DNA of 64,000 bases from an uncultured Desulfuromonadales bacterium (GTDB lineage: Bacteria > Desulfobacterota > Desulfuromonadia > Geobacterales > Pseudopelobacteraceae), in the NCBI GenBank assembly GCA_903868145.1, contig CAIPTY010000023.1, forward strand, positions 1-64,000, written 5' to 3'. The translations under genes were made by a program, and so were the position numbers. The notes beneath the pieces were generated by a model. It saw only the letters and a program-made list of their open reading frames with translations. It searched no databases and was not told where the DNA came from. Positions 33,285 to 40,969 of the stretch are shown piece by piece. Positions within the stretch are counted from its first letter, which is position 1, and the number at the start of each line of letters is the position of its first letter.

Positions 33285-35499
33285 GCTGAACCCCGATATT
33301 CCCCGGCACCAGTCCGGCTGCCTGCAACTGCTCCATAAGCGCCGGTCTCCCGGCATCAAGAAATCCCGCTGAAGTCGCATCCACCGTTTTGATCTCAACG
33401 CTGACCCTGCTGCCATCCAGGGTCAGGCGCGCGCTGACTGCGCCCAGTTTGGGAAGATCAAGCTTCAGCGCCGTATCCCAGCAGCGCTCCCGTCTCCCCT
33501 CCTTGTTGCGTCGAGCGTCTCGTTCCGCAACGGACCACTCCATCTTCTGACCGGGGAAAAGATCCCCTCTGAAAACCATCTGGCCGCTCTGCATGGCCTT
33601 AAGCTGCTCCTGTACTACTGACAGTGTGCGCTGGTCGGCTACAACCTCCTGGTGTCTGGTTACTCCGGCCTGTTTCACCATTTCCTCCATGACCTCCATC
33701 GAGCCGGTCTTGATGCCGGCACGCGCCAGAGCTTCCGCCTGCGGAGCGGTCTGTTGAAAAACCGCTGCCGGTTGTTTGAGATGGGACAACTGCCCCTGTG
33801 GCTCCCGCAGGATATCTTCCAGATGATACTCCCCTCCGAACCAGCGCGTCAGATGGGATTCGTAAAACAGGCCGCTCTCCCGCAATCCCTGCTGCAGCAT
33901 CCGGCCAACCTGAGTTGAATCAAGCGGTGGACCCGACAGGAGTGTCCGTACGATTCCCATGGTCTCCTGGGCCGTGACCTGTCGAGCGGCGACACCCAGA
34001 AAGCTGCTGAGCCAGCGGCCGGTATCACTGACTCTGGAGTCTTTCTGCCCGCCGAAGCGGGCAAGCAGAAAGGTGGGACTGGGTTCCCCGGAAATGAAAA
34101 ACAGGTTGACCGGGTCTCCCCGCCTGGTACCCTTCGGCATGCTGAACTCCAAAGCCTGATCGGCAACCTGCAGCATGAATCGACCACTGCCGAGGGAGGC
34201 CAGAACCTCGCCCTTGATCTGTTGACCGGGCACAAACCCGACCGGCATCGACTGCTGGTTGAGAGCCTCCAGGAGCGCCAGCCGGTTCCCCTTGATCAGA
34301 GCCTGGAGCAGTTTGGCCATGTCGTCATTCAGGACGATACCGTTGCCCGGCAGAAACGTCGACTGCTGCAGCGTAATCATGGCGGCACCGCCGGGAAGGG
34401 CCTGTTCAGAAGCGGGTTGCCTCCCGCGTGTAAGGCCCTGGTAGGTGATGGGCTCGTCCTTGATGGCAGAAAACGCGGGTGAATCGGCGGGGAGGCTTTT
34501 CAACACCGTATTCAGGCGTTCCAGCACGAACATCTGCTGGTTGGAAACACCACCCTGATTGTGTTCGAGGACGCTCAGCCAGCGACCCGCCTCGCTCAGG
34601 GTGCCGGGAGTCATGTCCGGCACCGTACGTGCGATGGCGAAAAGCGGCCTGGGCTGAGCCGAGATAAAGGTCAACCTCAGAATCTCACCCGCCTGAACCG
34701 TGCGGGGCATCGTCAATTCCAGAGATGTTCCTGCAACCTGGACAAAGGCTCTCTTGCCGGGCAGAGAGCCGATCACGGCAGCGTCAACCTCCTCTCCCGG
34801 CATCAGGGGCAGCGGGATAACCGGCTGGCTGGCGGCCTCAGCCAGGACAAAGCGCGAGGTGCTGGCAATCTGCTGGAGGATCCGGGAGGCTCTATCCTCG
34901 AAAGAAGCCAGACGAATCTGTTCGGGAGTGAGTGCCGGAGTGGTCAATTGCTGCTGCGCCGCCCCCTGACTCCCCTTGAGTTGCGGCGTGCCATCGACGG
35001 GAACCCTGGCAGCCTGCTTCAGAGGACTATAGGTAAGCGCTTCCTCCATCAGGTTGGCCAGCACAGCCGCTTCGCCCGAGGTGCGCCGCAGCAGTTCGCT
35101 GACGTTGTGCAGGGATGAGCGCAGTCCCGGATCGATAAACCGTTCGCCACCTACCAGAAGCCCCATCAGTCGCGAGGCATCTGAAAGACTGACGGGAGGA
35201 GCGATTGTGGCCGGTCGGGCTATGGCGAAGGTCGAGCGGGGTTCTCCAGAGACAAAGGTCATCTCCAGATTTTGTCCCGGCCGCACCGTCATCGGCAGTT
35301 CCAGATTGAGTCGCTGGGTACCGATCTGCACCTGCACACGCTTGTCCGGGAGCATTGACAGCACCTCGGCGGTCACCCGCTGGCCGGGGATAAGCCTGAT
35401 GCCGATACCGGAATCCTGCTCGGCGCTGACAAACGACAGATTGGATGCCTTTGAAAGCAGATCGAAGACCTGTTGCTGGATGTCGGAGTTTATGGCCAT
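33271..35499 (-). CDS. FliK-like hook-length control protein with triplicated module
   Basis: 742 residues. A module of about 60 beta-rich residues plus a helical segment occurs three times (about 35-95, 230-291, 420-481). Each has the pattern PGQ/E-x-V-x-A-E-V-L-x-x-L-P then LELPMTV-like and F-I-S-G-E-P-x-x-x-F-A-I-A-R. A helix follows each (LSDASRLMGLL, LSEAGRWLSVL, VSDTGRWLSSFL). The C-terminus (about 640-742) has the FliK/Flg_hook look: LKLDLPKLGAVSARLTLDGSRVSVEI and LMEQLQAAGLVPGNIGV. ATG 35499 has AAGG before it. The gene overlaps the FlhB-C gene. It is probably a substrate-specificity ruler for a flagellar or related export system. Confidence 0.8.
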   Translation of the reverse strand: MAINSDIQQQVFDLLSKASNLSFVSAEQDSGIGIRLIPGQRVTAEVLSMLPDKRVQVQIGTQRLNLELPMTVRPGQNLEMTFVSGEPRSTFAIARPATIAPPVSLSDASRLMGLLVGGERFIDPGLRSSLHNVSELLRRTSGEAAVLANLMEEALTYSPLKQAARVPVDGTPQLKGSQGAAQQQLTTPALTPEQIRLASFEDRASRILQQIASTSRFVLAEAASQPVIPLPLMPGEEVDAAVIGSLPGKRAFVQVAGTSLELTMPRTVQAGEILRLTFISAQPRPLFAIARTVPDMTPGTLSEAGRWLSVLEHNQGGVSNQQMFVLERLNTVLKSLPADSPAFSAIKDEPITYQGLTRGRQPASEQALPGGAAMITLQQSTFLPGNGIVLNDDMAKLLQALIKGNRLALLEALNQQSMPVGFVPGQQIKGEVLASLGSGRFMLQVADQALEFSMPKGTRRGDPVNLFFISGEPSPTFLLARFGGQKDSRVSDTGRWLSSFLGVAARQVTAQETMGIVRTLLSGPPLDSTQVGRMLQQGLRESGLFYESHLTRWFGGEYHLEDILREPQGQLSHLKQPAAVFQQTAPQAEALARAGIKTGSMEVMEEMVKQAGVTRHQEVVADQRTLSVVQEQLKAMQSGQMVFRGDLFPGQKMEWSVAERDARRNKEGRRERCWDTALKLDLPKLGAVSARLTLDGSRVSVEIKTVDATSAGFLDAGRPALMEQLQAAGLVPGNIGVQHDTP

Positions 35500-35748
35500 G
35501 GAAACCTTGTTGAATCCTAAAATACGAAAAAAGAGTGTGATTCGATTCGACCGGAAAAAATATGGATTACCTGTAATGCAACCATGGTACCACATTCCGC
35601 ACGGGCCATGAAGAGACAAACGCAGACGACTGAATTACAGAGATATTCAGGACATCCGGGGCACAAAAAAACTTTCGTCCCGCGAATCAAGGGTGTATGC
35701 TCGGGCAGGATGGTTCTCAATGAGTCATATTTTTGACAGGAGATGATT

Positions 35749-37152
35749 ATGGTTATGCGTAGGGAAAAAGACTCTCTGGGCGAGATGGAGGTTCCGGCAT
35801 CGGCCTATTACGGAGCCCAGACTGCACGGGCGGTCCAGAACTTTCCGATCTCCGGGCTCAAACCACACCCGGCCTTTGTGCGGGCGGTAGTGATCATAAA
35901 AAAGTGCGCGGCCGCAGCAAATATGGCCACTGGGCGCCTTTCATCCGAGATCGGAGCCGCCATTGTTGCCGCCGCTGACGAAGTGCTGGCCGGTCACCTG
36001 GACGACCAGTTCGTGGTGGATCCCTTTCAGGCCGGAGCCGGAACCTCACACAATATGAACATCAACGAGGTACTGGCCAATCGTGCCCTGGAACTGCTGG
36101 GTCGGCAGCGCGGCGATTTTTCCACGTTGCACCCCAACGATCATGTCAACATGGCCCAGTCCACCAACGACGTGATTCCCACCGCTATTCGCCTGGCCTC
36201 GCTGGAGATGCTCGACCCTCTGCTGGGAGCGCTGGAAGCGCTGGAGCTGGCCCTTGCTGCAAAGAGCGCGGAGTTTGATCCGATTCTCAAATCGGGCCGC
36301 ACCCATCTGCAGGATGCGGTTCCGATCCGTCTTGGGCAGGAGTTTGGCGCCTATGCCTCGGCAGTCCGCAAGAACCGCGAGGGTCTTGAGTCGTGCATCC
36401 CGGCACTGCTGGAACTGGGCATCGGCGGCACTGCGGTGGGAACCGGCCTGAATGCGGAGCGGGGCTACATGAGCAGCGTGATCAGGGAAGTTGGCCTGGC
36501 CACCGGTTTCCCGGTGGTTGCCGCGCCGGACCTGTTTGAAGCCATGCAGAATATGGATCCCTTTCTGGCTCTCTCATCGGCGTTGCGCCGCATGGCGGTA
36601 AATCTGGGACGGATCGCAAACGACCTGCGCCTCATGGCCTCCGGTCCCCGCACCGGACTGGATGAGATCCGACTGCCTGCGGTTCAGCCCGGCTCCTCGA
36701 TCATGCCGGGCAAGATAAACCCGTCAAGTGCCGAGATGACCAACATGGTCTGTTATCAGATAATGGGCTGCGACCAGGCGGTCATGCTGGCGGCCCAGGC
36801 TGGGCAGCTGGAGTTGAATGTGATGATGCCGCTGATCGCATACAACCTGACATTTTCCCTGGAACTGGCCAAGAATTGCGTGCAGAAATTTACGGATTCA
36901 TGTATTACTGGCATTGAAGCCAATCGGGAGCGTTGTCAGCGTTACCTGGAGGATTCACTGGGTCTGGTGACGGTGCTGGCACCCTCCATCGGCTACAACG
37001 CGGCTGCTGAAGTGGCCAAGGAATCGGTTGCCACGGGGGGTTCCATACGGGAGATCGTCCTGGCGCGCGGTTTGATGCCGGAATCGGAACTGGAAGAGGC
37101 CATGCGGCCCGGACACCTGACAGAGCCGGGGCTGCCACTGGGAGAGAAATAA
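35749..37152 (+). CDS. aspA: Aspartate ammonia-lyase
   Basis: 467 residues. It interconverts aspartate with fumarate and ammonia. Motifs: AYYGAQTARAVQNFPISG, DPFQAGAGTSHNMN, NDHVNMAQSTND, LKSGRTHLQDAVPIRLGQE, AVGTGLNA, and the superfamily signature GSSIMPGKINPS followed by GQLELNVMMP. Overall the sequence is closer to Bacillus-type aspartase than to class II fumarase, which shares the superfamily. ATG 35749 is preferred because ACAGGAG lies 6 nt before it; ATG 35743 overlaps that site. It may supply fumarate or ammonia, or build aspartate. The interval 35500-35742 has no gene. Confidence 0.9.
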   Translation: MVMRREKDSLGEMEVPASAYYGAQTARAVQNFPISGLKPHPAFVRAVVIIKKCAAAANMATGRLSSEIGAAIVAAADEVLAGHLDDQFVVDPFQAGAGTSHNMNINEVLANRALELLGRQRGDFSTLHPNDHVNMAQSTNDVIPTAIRLASLEMLDPLLGALEALELALAAKSAEFDPILKSGRTHLQDAVPIRLGQEFGAYASAVRKNREGLESCIPALLELGIGGTAVGTGLNAERGYMSSVIREVGLATGFPVVAAPDLFEAMQNMDPFLALSSALRRMAVNLGRIANDLRLMASGPRTGLDEIRLPAVQPGSSIMPGKINPSSAEMTNMVCYQIMGCDQAVMLAAQAGQLELNVMMPLIAYNLTFSLELAKNCVQKFTDSCITGIEANRERCQRYLEDSLGLVTVLAPSIGYNAAAEVAKESVATGGSIREIVLARGLMPESELEEAMRPGHLTEPGLPLGEK

Positions 37153-37225
37153 CCCTTCATCACGATTTGCACGAATTTCTGCGTGTTGGCGATGAATTAC
37201 TACAAACTAAAAGGAGAATGAACAG

Positions 37226-37447
37226 ATGAAAGAAGAAGTGCTGAGAGTTCTGGATCAGGTACGGCCCGGTTTGCAGGCCGATGGCGGAGATGTGGAACTG
37301 GTGGATGTTACGGAGGACGGGATTGTCAAGGTGCGTCTGAAAGGCGCCTGCGGCAGCTGCCCCATGTCCACCATGACCCTCAAGATGGGCATTGAACGGG
37401 CAATGAAAGAGCAGATTCCGGGTGTGAAGGAAGTCGTCGGGGTCTGA
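37226..37447 (+). CDS. NifU-like (Nfu) Fe-S scaffold domain protein
   Basis: 73 residues, a single Nfu domain: [17 protein letters not shown], then [16 protein letters not shown] with the CxxC pair that binds a 4Fe-4S cluster between two subunits, then the GVKEVVGV end. It assembles or carries Fe-S clusters for client proteins. The ribosome site AAGGAG is 10 nt before the ATG. It lies 73 nt after aspA and is followed directly by a strong terminator, so it may form the end of that transcript. Confidence 0.94.
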   Translation: MKEEVLRVLDQVRPGLQADGGDVELVDVTEDGIVKVRLKGACGSCPMSTMTLKMGIERAMKEQIPGVKEVVGV

Positions 37448-37472
37448 TCCGCCCCGGTCGCGGAAGATTACG

Positions 37473-37503
37473 ACCCCGCAGGACGCGATCCTGCGGGGTT
37501 TTC
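37473..37503 (+). terminator. Rho-independent terminator after nfu
   Basis: A perfect 11-bp stem, ACCCCGCAGGA (37473-37483) with TCCTGCGGGGT (37489-37499), 5-nt loop, and then TTTTC. Confidence 0.9.
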
Positions 37504-37539
37504 TGTTACAACTGTGCCTTGAGAGGAGCCGCTGCACAC

Positions 37540-38004
37540 ATGAAGATCTGGATCGACGCCGATGCATGCCCCAGGATCATCAAGGAAATCGTCTTCCGGG
37601 CCTCCGAGCGACTACAGGTGCCGGTTTGTCTGGTAGCCAACCAGCCGCTGGGCAAACACCATACCGCACTCGTAAGCTCGGTCGTGGTCGCGGAAGGTTT
37701 TGATGCGGCCGATGATTTTATTGCTGAACATGCAACACCACAGGATCTGGTGATAACCGCCGATATACCGCTGGCGGCCCGGATTGTAGATAAGGGGGCC
37801 GTCGGCCTCGACCCTCGTGGTGAGCTCTATACCGAAGAAAATGTGGGTGAGCGGCTCTCCATGCGTGACCTGATGCAGGAATTGCGCGGGGCGGGAATGA
37901 TCCAGGGGGGACCGGCACAGTTCAGCAGCACCGACCGACAACGTTTCGCCTCATCACTTGATCGGGTGTTGACGCGGATGCTGAAAGGACGGCGACTGAC
38001 ATGA
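37540..38004 (+). CDS. YaiI/YqxD family (DUF188) protein
   Basis: 154 residues, with the typical [22 protein letters not shown] start. [32 protein letters not shown] and [20 protein letters not shown] follow. The acidic residues (DAD, ADD, TAD) recall PIN-like nucleases, but no activity is firmly known. ATG 37540 has GAGAGGAG 12-19 nt upstream. The stop overlaps the start of the next small gene (ATGA). Confidence 0.93.
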   Translation: MKIWIDADACPRIIKEIVFRASERLQVPVCLVANQPLGKHHTALVSSVVVAEGFDAADDFIAEHATPQDLVITADIPLAARIVDKGAVGLDPRGELYTEENVGERLSMRDLMQELRGAGMIQGGPAQFSSTDRQRFASSLDRVLTRMLKGRRLT

Positions 38005-38171
38005 GAAAACTGCTCAACTGGGGAGCGGTCGGATTGACGACCTCTGCGATCCTCGATCCGGTCATCTACGCCATGCTCGACCTTCCGATTCCCTGGTTGA
38101 GGGATCTGCTGATGCTGGCGGGTGGTGTAGGCTGCTTCTGGCTGTTGATACGGCTGCGTGATGAGTGGTAA
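38001..38171 (+). CDS. Small membrane protein (56 aa)
   Basis: A 57-codon frame starts at ATG 38001, overlapping the DUF188 stop by 4 nt, and ends at TAA 38169-38171. It has one or two hydrophobic segments ([19 protein letters not shown], then [17 protein letters not shown]) separated by PIPWLRD and ends with RDEW. Coupling to the upstream gene and a strong terminator 8 nt after the stop support it as real. Function is unknown. Confidence 0.6.
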   Translation: MRKLLNWGAVGLTTSAILDPVIYAMLDLPIPWLRDLLMLAGGVGCFWLLIRLRDEW

Positions 38172-38178
38172 AGACAAA

Positions 38179-38211
38179 AGACCTCAGAGGTTTTTGAAAC
38201 CTCTGAGGTCT
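38179..38211. terminator. Strong bidirectional terminator
   Basis: A perfect 15-bp stem, AGACCTCAGAGGTTT (38179-38193) and AAACCTCTGAGGTCT (38197-38211), with a 3-nt loop. On the reverse strand it is followed by CTTTTGTCTTT. It lies between the convergent small membrane protein and lipoprotein genes and can serve both. Confidence 0.85.
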
Positions 38212-38241
38212 AATCAGATGGCATACATACGTAAATTATAA

Positions 38242-38730
38242 CTACTGCTTTATCAAATTCCCTGTGCCACTTTCACTTCCACCGCATGTAGTTACGCCCT
38301 TATAGGAGAAAGCCATTGTTCTTGGTGTGACAGACGTATTGATAATTCCTGTGCCACTGAGACTCCCGGTACAGGCGGGTGCCGTGGGTGAGGCAGGGAC
38401 AGCTACAGCTATAGTAAATGTTGCAGTACCCCCAGAAACAGCGCCTGTTATATTTCCAAGTCCACCAGCTGTAATAATAGTTTCAGAAAAATTATTAGCA
38501 GCACTAGGTAGCTCTGTAGAAGAGTAATTTCCAGTGAGAGTTCCAACACTATTTTGCACTAAAATCACCGTGGCGGTTCTACTCCCCGCTAAACTCGATA
38601 TGTAGGTTCCTTTCCATGTACCTGTCGCGTCAAGTAGAGGACCAGAAGAATTATTCGATCCGTTGCCACCGCTACCTCCGCAAGCTGTCAAAACACCGCA
38701 TAGCACTACCAACAAGAGTTGCTTTTTCAT
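38242..38730 (-). CDS. Predicted small lipoprotein (162 aa)
   Basis: Signal MKKQLLLVVLCGVLTAC with lipobox LTAC (Cys17), then a Gly/Ser/Asn linker (GGSGGNGSNNSSG). The mature part of about 125 residues is rich in Thr, Ser and Gly with short beta strands (GTWKGTYISSLAGSRTATVIL, TGNYSSTELP, GTGIINTSVTPRTMAFSYKG). It looks like a small beta-barrel or sandwich. Two cysteines (in PACTG and TTCGG) could pair. Family and function are unknown. ATG 38730 has GGGAGGAG upstream. The composition is AT-richer than the neighbours, suggesting acquisition. Confidence 0.8.
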   Translation of the reverse strand: MKKQLLLVVLCGVLTACGGSGGNGSNNSSGPLLDATGTWKGTYISSLAGSRTATVILVQNSVGTLTGNYSSTELPSAANNFSETIITAGGLGNITGAVSGGTATFTIAVAVPASPTAPACTGSLSGTGIINTSVTPRTMAFSYKGVTTCGGSESGTGNLIKQ

Positions 38731-38777
38731 GATACTCCTCCCATGACTACTACTAAAATTTAATTTAAAGCTGGCTA

Positions 38778-38805
38778 ACAATATCAAATAGTACGTAATT
38801 GTCAA
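38778..38805 (-). promoter_or_regulatory. Promoter of the lipoprotein gene
   Basis: On the reverse strand, TTGACA (38805-38800) and TATTGT (38783-38778) are separated by 16 nt. This lies 48 nt before the lipoprotein ATG, in an AT-rich region shared with the divergent XRE regulator. Confidence 0.6.
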
Positions 38806-38873
38806 TAATATACTAATTATTTGTTGGTTATATCATTTGCCCCACCGACGGATTATCACCGCCGGAGGCAAAT

Positions 38874-39194
38874 ATGAAGACGACGAAAAAATTGCTGGGC
38901 GCACGAATCAAAGAATTGCGTAAAATAAGAGGGTTATCACAAGAAAAACTTTCCGAAAAAGTGAACGTTGATCCCAAATATATAAGTTTCATAGAGTGCG
39001 GTCGTAGTTCCCCTTCCCTTGAAGCAATGGGAAACATAGCCAATGCCCTGGGCGTCGAAATCAAGGATCTGTTTGAGTACGCCCACCTTCAGGCGGATGG
39101 GGTTAGGGCCGAAGAGATAGAGAAACTGCTGGAAGGAGCTGATGAAGAGAAAAAACGGACGATCATGAAGATCATCCGGGCTGTGGTGCGCTGA
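38874..39194 (+). CDS. XRE-family HTH regulator (106 aa)
   Basis: The N-terminal HTH is LLGARIKELRKIRGLSQEKL, VDPKYISFIECGRSSPSLEA, then MGNIANALGVEIKDLFEYAH. The helical tail is AEEIEKLLEGADEEKKRTIM. It is a paralogue of the regulator at 3421-3750, with the same length, LLGARI(K/R)ELRKI start and LF-(E/D)-(Y/F)-AH boundary. GCCGGAGG lies 6-13 nt before the ATG. It diverges from the lipoprotein gene and precedes the DUF1778/GNAT pair by 86 nt, so it may control either. Confidence 0.88.
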   Translation: MKTTKKLLGARIKELRKIRGLSQEKLSEKVNVDPKYISFIECGRSSPSLEAMGNIANALGVEIKDLFEYAHLQADGVRAEEIEKLLEGADEEKKRTIMKIIRAVVR

Positions 39195-39253
39195 AGTGTT
39201 CAATCACCGCTGCTCCTAGCTTAAAAATATGTTGCCAGATTGGCACCATAAAA

Positions 39254-39279
39254 GTATTATCTCCTTACGGAGAAAATAC
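39254..39279 (+). promoter_or_regulatory. Palindromic operator/hairpin covering the antitoxin ribosome site
   Basis: GTATT-A-TCTCC (39254-39264), TTAC centre, GGAGA-A-AATAC (39269-39279): two 5-bp perfect arms with one mismatch between. The GGAG inside the right arm is the ribosome site of the DUF1778 gene at 39281. It may be the binding site for the antitoxin complex, or an RNA hairpin that hides the ribosome site. Confidence 0.5.
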
Positions 39280-39280
39280 C

Positions 39281-39586
39281 ATGCAAACGGCGAGAAGCCC
39301 TAAAGTAGTATCTAAACCGGTGGCGGACGACCGGATTACCGCACGGATCCCTCGTGCCAACCGCCTCATCATTGAACGTGCCGCTGCTGTGTACGGCGCG
39401 AGCCTCAACCAGTTCATCGTGCAGACTGCACTTGACCGCGCCGGTGAAATTCTGGAACGTGAGGAGGTACTCCGTCTGTCCGCGAGAGACACCCAGACAT
39501 TTCTTGAGGCGTTGGAAAACCCGCCTGAACCCTCCGCACAACTTATCGAAGCGATGAAATCACACCGTCGACTGGTCAAATGCTGA
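39281..39586 (+). CDS. DUF1778 antitoxin (TacA-like)
   Basis: 101 residues. The N-terminal ribbon-helix-helix reads DRITARIPRANRLIIERAAAVYGASLNQFI. The C-terminal segment (ERLSARDTQTFLEALENPP-like) is the part that binds and blocks the acetyltransferase toxin. ATG 39281 has GGAG 8 nt before it. The stop overlaps the toxin start by 7 nt, as expected for a coupled pair. It probably represses its own promoter through the palindrome just upstream. Confidence 0.93.
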   Translation: MQTARSPKVVSKPVADDRITARIPRANRLIIERAAAVYGASLNQFIVQTALDRAGEILEREEVLRLSARDTQTFLEALENPPEPSAQLIEAMKSHRRLVKC

Positions 39587-40101
39587 TCATTAAACCTCTG
39601 GAACCGTCCCATGACCGTAAGGCTTTTGATTGCGGCATACCGGTCCTGAACGATTTTCTGTATAAAACGGCCCGACAGCATCGGGAAAAGGGACTATCCA
39701 ATACTTTCGTTCTGCTGAACGAGAACAACCCTCAAGAGATACTCGGTTTTTTCACACTTTCATTTCTTGAGGTTGACGCAGCTGTTCTTCCGGGAGAATA
39801 TTCCCGCCGCCTTCCAAAATCCTCACGCCTGCCGGCTGCAAAACTGGCTCGACTTGCGGTTGACAAGCGCCAGCAAGGAAAAGGATACGGTAATCTGCTG
39901 GTTGCTGAGGCTGTAAGAAGGATTATAACGGCAATCAATACTTCTGGCGGTATTACCGGATTTTTTGTAGATGCCAAAGACGAACACGCCAAAAGGTTTT
40001 ACCTTCGATACGGTTTTATTTCTCTTCAGGACACGCCGCTCACGTTGTTCCTTCCGCTGAAAACGCTACTGATGGGAATGGAAAAGCTTACTGCCGGGTG
40101 A
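39580..40101 (+). CDS. GNAT-family acetyltransferase toxin (TacT-like)
   Basis: 173 residues. It begins with IKPLEPSHDRKAFDCGIPVLNDFL, typical of TacT/AtaT-type toxins, which acetylate the amino acid of charged tRNAs. The acetyl-CoA site is LARLAVDKRQQGKGYGNLLV (Q-x-x-G-x-G). The C-terminal FFVDAKDEHAKRFYLRYGF holds the conserved catalytic-region Tyr. It is paired with the DUF1778 antitoxin directly upstream, with a 7-nt overlap. Confidence 0.93.
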   Translation: MLIIKPLEPSHDRKAFDCGIPVLNDFLYKTARQHREKGLSNTFVLLNENNPQEILGFFTLSFLEVDAAVLPGEYSRRLPKSSRLPAAKLARLAVDKRQQGKGYGNLLVAEAVRRIITAINTSGGITGFFVDAKDEHAKRFYLRYGFISLQDTPLTLFLPLKTLLMGMEKLTAG

Positions 40102-40185
40102 TACCTTTCCAGTTTACCAACCTGCAAACTGGTACTTGCAAGACCCCACATTACGCTGCAAGTGCAGCAAAACGAGATGTACTAC

Positions 40186-40509
40186 ATGACCATCGAAATT
40201 CGCGAAGCAGACCTTAAAATCGACTATTACCGAGCCTCCGGGCCGGGCGGGCAGCACCGCAACACCACCGACTCGGCAGTACGCATCCGCCATCTGCCCA
40301 CCGGTATTGTGGCTCAGGCATCCGAAAGCCGCTCCCAGCTGCAGAACCGTGAGAAGGCCATGGAACGCTTGCAGGCCGCTCTGGAGCGTCGCGAGCGCAA
40401 AGAAAAGAAACGCATCGCCACCAAAGTGCCGAAACGAGCCAGGGAGCAGCGGCTGTCCGAAAAGAAAATCCTGTCGCAGCTCAAGAAACTGCGTTCAACG
40501 GTTGACTGA
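40186..40509 (+). CDS. GGQ-domain release-factor-like protein (107 aa)
   Basis: A short class-I release factor homologue with only the peptidyl-tRNA hydrolysis domain: [20 protein letters not shown], then [20 protein letters not shown], and a basic C-terminal tail ([18 protein letters not shown]). The tail type recalls ribosome-rescue proteins such as ArfB, whose basic C-terminus enters the mRNA channel. There is no codon-recognition domain. The start is uncertain between ATG 40177 and 40186; the only weak ribosome site (GAG) favours 40186. It is the first gene of a three-gene set with the next ATG 1 nt after its stop. Confidence 0.88.
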   Translation: MTIEIREADLKIDYYRASGPGGQHRNTTDSAVRIRHLPTGIVAQASESRSQLQNREKAMERLQAALERRERKEKKRIATKVPKRAREQRLSEKKILSQLKKLRSTVD

Positions 40510-40510
40510 G

Positions 40511-40969
40511 ATGCGCTCCGTCTCCAGTTTGTCCATCGAATGGATTAAACCGGATATTGCCGCCGAAGTGTGGGAATTTACCCATCACCCCGACAAGCAG
40601 GATTTCTACCTGCGCCACACCATCGGCTGGGAGAATCTTCTCGCCTGTTTTGAAGCCGGAAGACTGGCGCCCTATCCTCGTTCGGATCGGATCGATGGAA
40701 TACCGGTGGCGCTCTCCTACAGCAGTTATGACGACTACGCCCGCTATCTGGCCAGGGCCAAACGGGGCTACCGCAGAAACTATTCCGTGATGGAGGGTAC
40801 ACTGCAGCGTCTTGGCGTACTGAAACTCCCGGCGCCAATAATCCTGCAGTGCCACGGTGAAGCGCTGCTGTTCTCCGGCTACCGGCGCCTCTGCCTGGCC
40901 TGGAACTACGGGATTGTTCCGTTCGTCTGGCTGCTGCCTGTTGCAGGAAGGACGGGGCTATGCGACTGA
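40511..40969 (+). CDS. Unknown protein with a ParB/sulfiredoxin-like C-terminus (152 aa)
   Basis: I do not recognise the whole protein. The last 40 residues (APIILQCHGEALLFSGYRRL then CLAWNYGIVPFVWLLPV) have the spacing of ParB/sulfiredoxin-like folds, where an I/V strand, G-x-R/H-R and a helix with final P-V strand form the core. The N-terminal part has WEFTHHPDKQDFYLRHTIGW and SYSSYDDYARYLARAKRGYR. Many aromatics and His are present. It sits between the GGQ and radical SAM genes with a 1-nt gap and a 10-nt overlap, so all three are probably co-translated. Confidence 0.7.
   Translation: MRSVSSLSIEWIKPDIAAEVWEFTHHPDKQDFYLRHTIGWENLLACFEAGRLAPYPRSDRIDGIPVALSYSSYDDYARYLARAKRGYRRNYSVMEGTLQRLGVLKLPAPIILQCHGEALLFSGYRRLCLAWNYGIVPFVWLLPVAGRTGLCD

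Noticed and set aside
35749-37152. Class II fumarase as an alternative for the lyase
   Set aside because: The overall sequence follows Bacillus-type aspartase (AVGTGLNA, GQLELNVMMP) rather than FumC, although the superfamily signature is shared.
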